Part shown: positions 1 to 4,100 of the stretch, one piece after another
Position numbering within the stretch: position 1 is the stretch's first letter
How the letters are laid out: the number at the start of each line of letters is the position of its first letter
NCBI GenBank assembly: GCA_020630355.1
Contig: JAHDBO010000116.1
Span: 1 to 6,508 of the forward strand
Direction of reading: 5' to 3'
DNA: 6,508 nucleotides
From: Saprospiraceae bacterium
Lineage (GTDB): Bacteria; Bacteroidota; Bacteroidia; Chitinophagales; Saprospiraceae
Program-made: the position numbers and the translations under genes
Notes under the pieces: model-generated
What the model was told of the DNA's origin: nothing
What the model saw: only the letters and a program-made list of their open reading frames with translations
Databases searched by the model: none

Positions 1-23
1 TAATATTTTTCTTTATACAAGGC

Positions 24-62
24 AAAAAACGTAGGCGATGCTTAGCATCGACGAGGCTTTTT
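24..62. terminator. Bulged hairpin flanked by A and T tracts; possible bidirectional terminator or dispersed palindrome
   Basis: A perfect 6-bp stem CGATGC (36-41) / GCATCG (45-50) closes a TTA loop. It extends through CGT (30-32) / ACG (51-53) past an AGG bulge, then an A run (24-29) faces a T run (58-62) across an AGGC bulge. A GC-bearing stem with A before and T after is terminator-like on both strands. It may end transcription of an unseen upstream gene, or be a copy of an intergenic palindromic repeat. The bulges and the four bases between stem and T run make it imperfect as an intrinsic terminator. Confidence 0.35.
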
Positions 63-78
63 AACGCAGTAGAAAGGA

Positions 79-106
79 AAATTTACAAGTAGAAGAATGT
101 AAATTT
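79..106. repeat. Perfect 9-bp inverted repeat in the leader region
   Basis: AAATTTACA (79-87) and TGTAAATTT (98-106) are exact reverse complements separated by 10 bases. No T run follows, so it is not a classic terminator. The AT-rich symmetrical arms and the position about 70 bases before the porP/sprF-like start would suit an operator bound by a dimeric regulator or an mRNA leader hairpin. The symmetry is seen directly; any function is inference. Confidence 0.5.
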
Positions 107-153
107 ATTATTGAATCATTCCTTATCTGCTCTTACCCATTTTCAAGCCAAAA

Positions 154-168
154 ACTCGAAAAACGAGT
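154..168. promoter_or_regulatory. 5-bp hairpin with A5 loop just before the start codon at 175
   Basis: ACTCG (154-158) and CGAGT (164-168) enclose five A residues and end six bases before the ATG. This is where a ribosome-binding site would lie, and no Shine-Dalgarno sequence is visible there. In this phylum A-rich stretches before the start often help initiation, so displaying the A run in a loop could matter for translation. Read on the minus strand, the same stem is followed by a T run and looks like a weak terminator. The stem is short, so the biological role is uncertain. Confidence 0.3.
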
Positions 169-174
169 CTTTAA

Positions 175-1131
175 ATGAAACGTACGCTCTTATTTTTGAT
201 TGCGTTTTGCTTCGTCGTAGAGGCGCAATCACAACAATTAGGTCTCTTCCATCAGTATCGGGACAATTATGAAATATTCAACCCTGCTTCTTTAGAACGG
301 GATTTCTTGCAGTATGGTCAAACCATGTCTGCTGGGTTTAGTTATAGGCATCAATGGGCGAGTATCGACTTCGCCCCTAGAACAGCCGCAGCCAAGTTTT
401 CATGGGTGAACCAAGACAACAAAATCAATGTTGGAGCTTATCTCATCAACGACCAAACCGGCCCGACGGGTTTTTCGGGGGCTTATGGTCGTTTCTCTTA
501 TATTATTTCTTCAGAGCCAGAAAACTGGGGCGTTTCCGTTGGTTTGAGTGGGGGCATTGTACAATATCGTATCAATTTATCTGAAATCGAATTCACAGAA
601 CAAGGTTATGTCGATGGTATGGCCAATGTCAGTACAATCTACCCAGACCTTGGCTTAGGAGCATTCTATTATCAATATATTGATTGGGGAGGCTATTATG
701 ACGGGGATTATATTTATGCAGGCCTATCAGTTCCGCAGGTACTTGGTCTGAACCTAAGCTTTACGGAAGAGGTGGGTCAATTCCAAAAGCAGCGAAACCA
801 ACACTTTTATGCTCTATTAGGTACGGTCAAGTATCTTGGTGAAAGCACTTTCATAGAGCCATCTGCTATGGTAAAATATATCCCAAATAGCCCCATCAAC
901 ATTGATGCGAATGTTAGATTACAAGTCGTTGATGGTTTTTTCATAGGTGCAGGTTGGGCATCAAGTGAGGAAGTACACGTTGAAATAGGGCTTTCCCTCG
1001 CTGAAAATGCAGGTTTTGACAATGCCCGCTTTAGTGTTGCTTATGGCTATGAATATGCCTATCAAACATTTGGTCCAAATTTTGGAAGCACCCACGAAAT
1101 CAATTTACGCTATAGTTTTGGGGGTCAATAA
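175..1131 (+). CDS. PorP/SprF family type IX secretion-associated outer-membrane protein
   Basis: This complete 318-residue protein has a Sec signal peptide: MKR, a hydrophobic run at about residues 4-15, and likely cleavage near residues 17-20 (EAQSQQ). The mature part has family hallmarks: an early YEIFNPAS segment (the usual asparagine-proline-alanine site), then YRHQWASIDFAPRTAAAKF, matching the conserved R-x-QW ... P-T signature. Alternating aromatic and glycine-rich strands suggest an outer-membrane beta-barrel, and the C-terminus (THEINLRYSF) ends in an aromatic strand typical of barrels. Length is normal for the family. PorP and SprF take part in T9SS secretion or surface attachment of specific cargo, and SprF serves the adhesin SprB. 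The next gene, 44 bases downstream, encodes a giant secreted protein that is the likely cargo. Family assignment is firm; partnership is inferred from position. Which paralogue (PorP, SprF or other) cannot be decided, so no symbol is given. Confidence 0.9.
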   Translation: MKRTLLFLIAFCFVVEAQSQQLGLFHQYRDNYEIFNPASLERDFLQYGQTMSAGFSYRHQWASIDFAPRTAAAKFSWVNQDNKINVGAYLINDQTGPTGFSGAYGRFSYIISSEPENWGVSVGLSGGIVQYRINLSEIEFTEQGYVDGMANVSTIYPDLGLGAFYYQYIDWGGYYDGDYIYAGLSVPQVLGLNLSFTEEVGQFQKQRNQHFYALLGTVKYLGESTFIEPSAMVKYIPNSPINIDANVRLQVVDGFFIGAGWASSEEVHVEIGLSLAENAGFDNARFSVAYGYEYAYQTFGPNFGSTHEINLRYSFGGQ

Positions 1132-1175
1132 GCCCTCTTAAACCTTGTTTTTTTTCAGCTCGATTGAATTTTATC

Positions 1176-4100
1176 ATGAGAAATATATTCCTTTTACTTT
1201 TAGTATTTTCAGTCATTCACTTATTGGCGCAACCCAATACCCTTGTTAAGAACATTGACGTTTCTAAACGTGTAACGCTTTCTAATAATATTCCAGCCCT
1301 TAAATCAAAACCCAGTCAACGTAAAAACAACATCATCCAACTGAACCCTGTAATAACGGGTACTGCGTTTAGGACCAATCAATTGGACGCTATTTTAAAA
1401 AGAAAACTCGCTCTGAGAGATGGTATCGATGAGCTTCGTCAAGTCAGTTCAAAACAACTTTATGAAGATTTTAGAATCATTGCTTTCCAACAATATTTCA
1501 ATGGTCTCAAAGTCGAGCATGGACAGGTAAAAGCGGTAATAAAAAAGGATGTTATCCACTATATCAATCATTCTTTTGCCACAATAAAAAAAGGTACAGC
1601 TACCAAAGCCACTTTCTCTCGCAGCCAAGCCGCATCAAAAGCCAAAAACGTCATTGGAGATGATGCTACCATCCTGAACCCCAATGAGCAAGAATTGACT
1701 TTCGTCAAAAATTGGTACCGTCCAGCCCCTACCGAGGAAAGTCGCCTTGCCCATAAATTCGATGTACAAAACGAATCAGGCACAAAGCGCAGCCTTGTTT
1801 ATATTGATGCGCACACTGGAGAATTATTATTGAACAATCCCCAAAACAGAGATTGTTTCCACCATTTAAATGAAAGAAAAAAAACAAGTCATCACTGTGA
1901 ACATGAAGCTCATTCAGACAGCCAATCAGACGAGCATTTAGCCCTAGGAAGAGCAGAAACTAGGTACACCAATTTCCTCAGTTCTTACACCCAACAAATA
2001 GAAACAAGCCCTAGCGGCGGAGATTTCATATTATTGGATGGAATCAGAAATATTCACACCAAAGACTGTCAAGGAGGCACTGTCTTTTCAAGTGCCGTAG
2101 ATGTGATAGATGATGATAACAATTGGACGCAAGTTGAGCACGGCGCCAGCCAATCTGCCTTGGATGCTCACTGGGCAATGATGGTTTCTTATGACTATTT
2201 CCAGTCAGAACATGGAATCAGAAGATTTGATTTAGATGCTGCCGATGATAACGACATCATTGAATGTTATACCAACTATGATGCTGGCACGGATAAAGCA
2301 CAGTTCCAGTCACCTGGGGATAGAATCGTCGCATCTGATGGCAATGACTTCCTACCTTTTGTATCCCTAGATATTATGGCACATGAATACGGTCATGGTA
2401 TTGACAGGTACGCTTCCGATTTGGTCTATGAAGGAGAATCGGGGGCACTGAATGAAGGTCTGAGTGATATTTGGGGCTTTATGGTCGAGGTGTACGCTAC
2501 TTTACTTTATGTTGACCAAGCCGCTGATGATAAAGTGCCTACATTGCTGGGAGAAGAAATCGCTACTGATAAAATTGCATTCCGAGATATTTCTGCACCA
2601 AACGCTTTTTCAGGAGCGGATACTTACCAAGGAGACTACTGGAAAAACACGATTTCAGGTATCGATAACGGTGGCATCCATTTCAATAGTGGCGTGTTAG
2701 CTTACTGGTTTTATATGCTTTCACAAGGCAAAATCAGCTCTAGCGGACCTCCTAATGGCATTAATGACAACGGTGATGCTTTTACGCTAAGTCCCATCGG
2801 TCGGGATAGTGCCGCCAAGATAGTCATGCTGGCGCAACAATCTATCTCAAGTGAAGCAGACTATAATGAAATGAAAAACGCCACGATAGCAGCGGCAACG
2901 TCTATATTTGACCCTTGCTCTGACGAGCATATCCAGACCGTCAACGCATGGTATGCCGTAGGTTTATCAGAAATCAACAATCCTTGCGCTGGTTCAGTCG
3001 CCGATTTTAGTCCAATTACCGATGTATCTATATGCGAAGGCAATAGTCTAACCCTAACTGACAACAGCGTCAATGCATCTAGCTGGAATTGGTCTTTTTC
3101 TGGTTCTTCCAATCCAAGCCTATCCAGCTCTAATCAACAAAACCCAAGTGTAAGCTTTGCCAATTCAGGGACTTTCAATATCACCCTAAACACAGACAAT
3201 GGATTAGGCTTCGGAAATACGCCTGCTAGCAGTACCATCAATGTTACGGTTATCCCTAGCGGTACGGGCGACTGTCAGGCATCAGTTTGTCAGACAATTG
3301 ATATTAACGGTGGCTTCGAAAATGCCAATCCAAGGTGGCGTGAAATTTCTACTATTTTCGGAAATGACTTGATTATTCAAAACAGTTTTGGTGCAACGGG
3401 AGACTCTGTCGCTTTCCTTGGGGGTGTCAACAGTGACCTGAATTTGCTTCAACTTCCCGTCAGCCTTCCAGCCAACGCCACTGCCATTAATTTTAATTTT
3501 GATTATCGGTTGAGTGGTGCCGATTTTTGTGGGTTTGATTATGCTTTCTTTGGCGTTGATTTCCCTAGTAGTGGTGCACCCATAGAAGAAGTTTTGATTT
3601 TTGATTTATGTGGGGAAACGAATACAGGTGGTTTTGTCAATAGTGGAAATATTGATTTATTAAAATATAAAGGACAAGATATTCAACTGACCTTTTTCCT
3701 CAATGTTGATGCTCGATTTGTCAGCAGTTTCTTAGTGGATAATGTGTTTCTGGAAATCTGTGCGCCTATCCCGTGTAGCCCACCTGCTGCCGCTACAATC
3801 AGCACCAACGATAATGATATTTGTACCACAGGAACTGGTACGCCTGACCAAACAACTATAAATACCAATTTAACTGCACCTGCGGGCTATGCTTATCAAT
3901 GGTTAATGGATGGTATTGAAATCACAGGTGCAACCAACCAAAGTTACATAGCCACTGAAGCTGGGGATTATACACTGATATTCACAGATGGGAGTTGTAG
4001 TTCTCCCGCTTCCAATGTCATTACAATTACAGAAACCGTCTGTTGTGAAGCTCCCGATGCTTCTATAGAAGTGACCATCTCCGATACAGAACTTTGTGAC

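Noticed and set aside
100..174. Bacteroidota-type promoter (TTTG ... TAnnTTTG) before the first gene
   Set aside because: Only partial matches (for example TACCCATTTT near 135) were found, with no well-spaced upstream TTTG.
1..174. End of an upstream gene or a small RNA gene
   Set aside because: No frame reaching in from position 1 has coding character, and there is no tRNA or rRNA pattern; only inverted repeats are supported.
807..1022. Minus-strand open frame of 71 codons inside the PorP/SprF-like gene
   Set aside because: It lies wholly within a well-supported gene on the other strand, has no family likeness, and is a shadow frame.
1120..1155. Possible terminator between the two genes (GGGGG with CCCTC, then a T8 run)
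   Set aside because: The stem is five pairs including a G-T wobble, overlaps the stop codon region, and the T run begins ten bases after it; too weak to call, and co-transcription remains likely.
2464..2700. Plus-strand open frame of 78 codons in another frame
   Set aside because: It overlaps the M4 catalytic core, where the main frame carries conserved residues such as D431 to H502, so it is not real.
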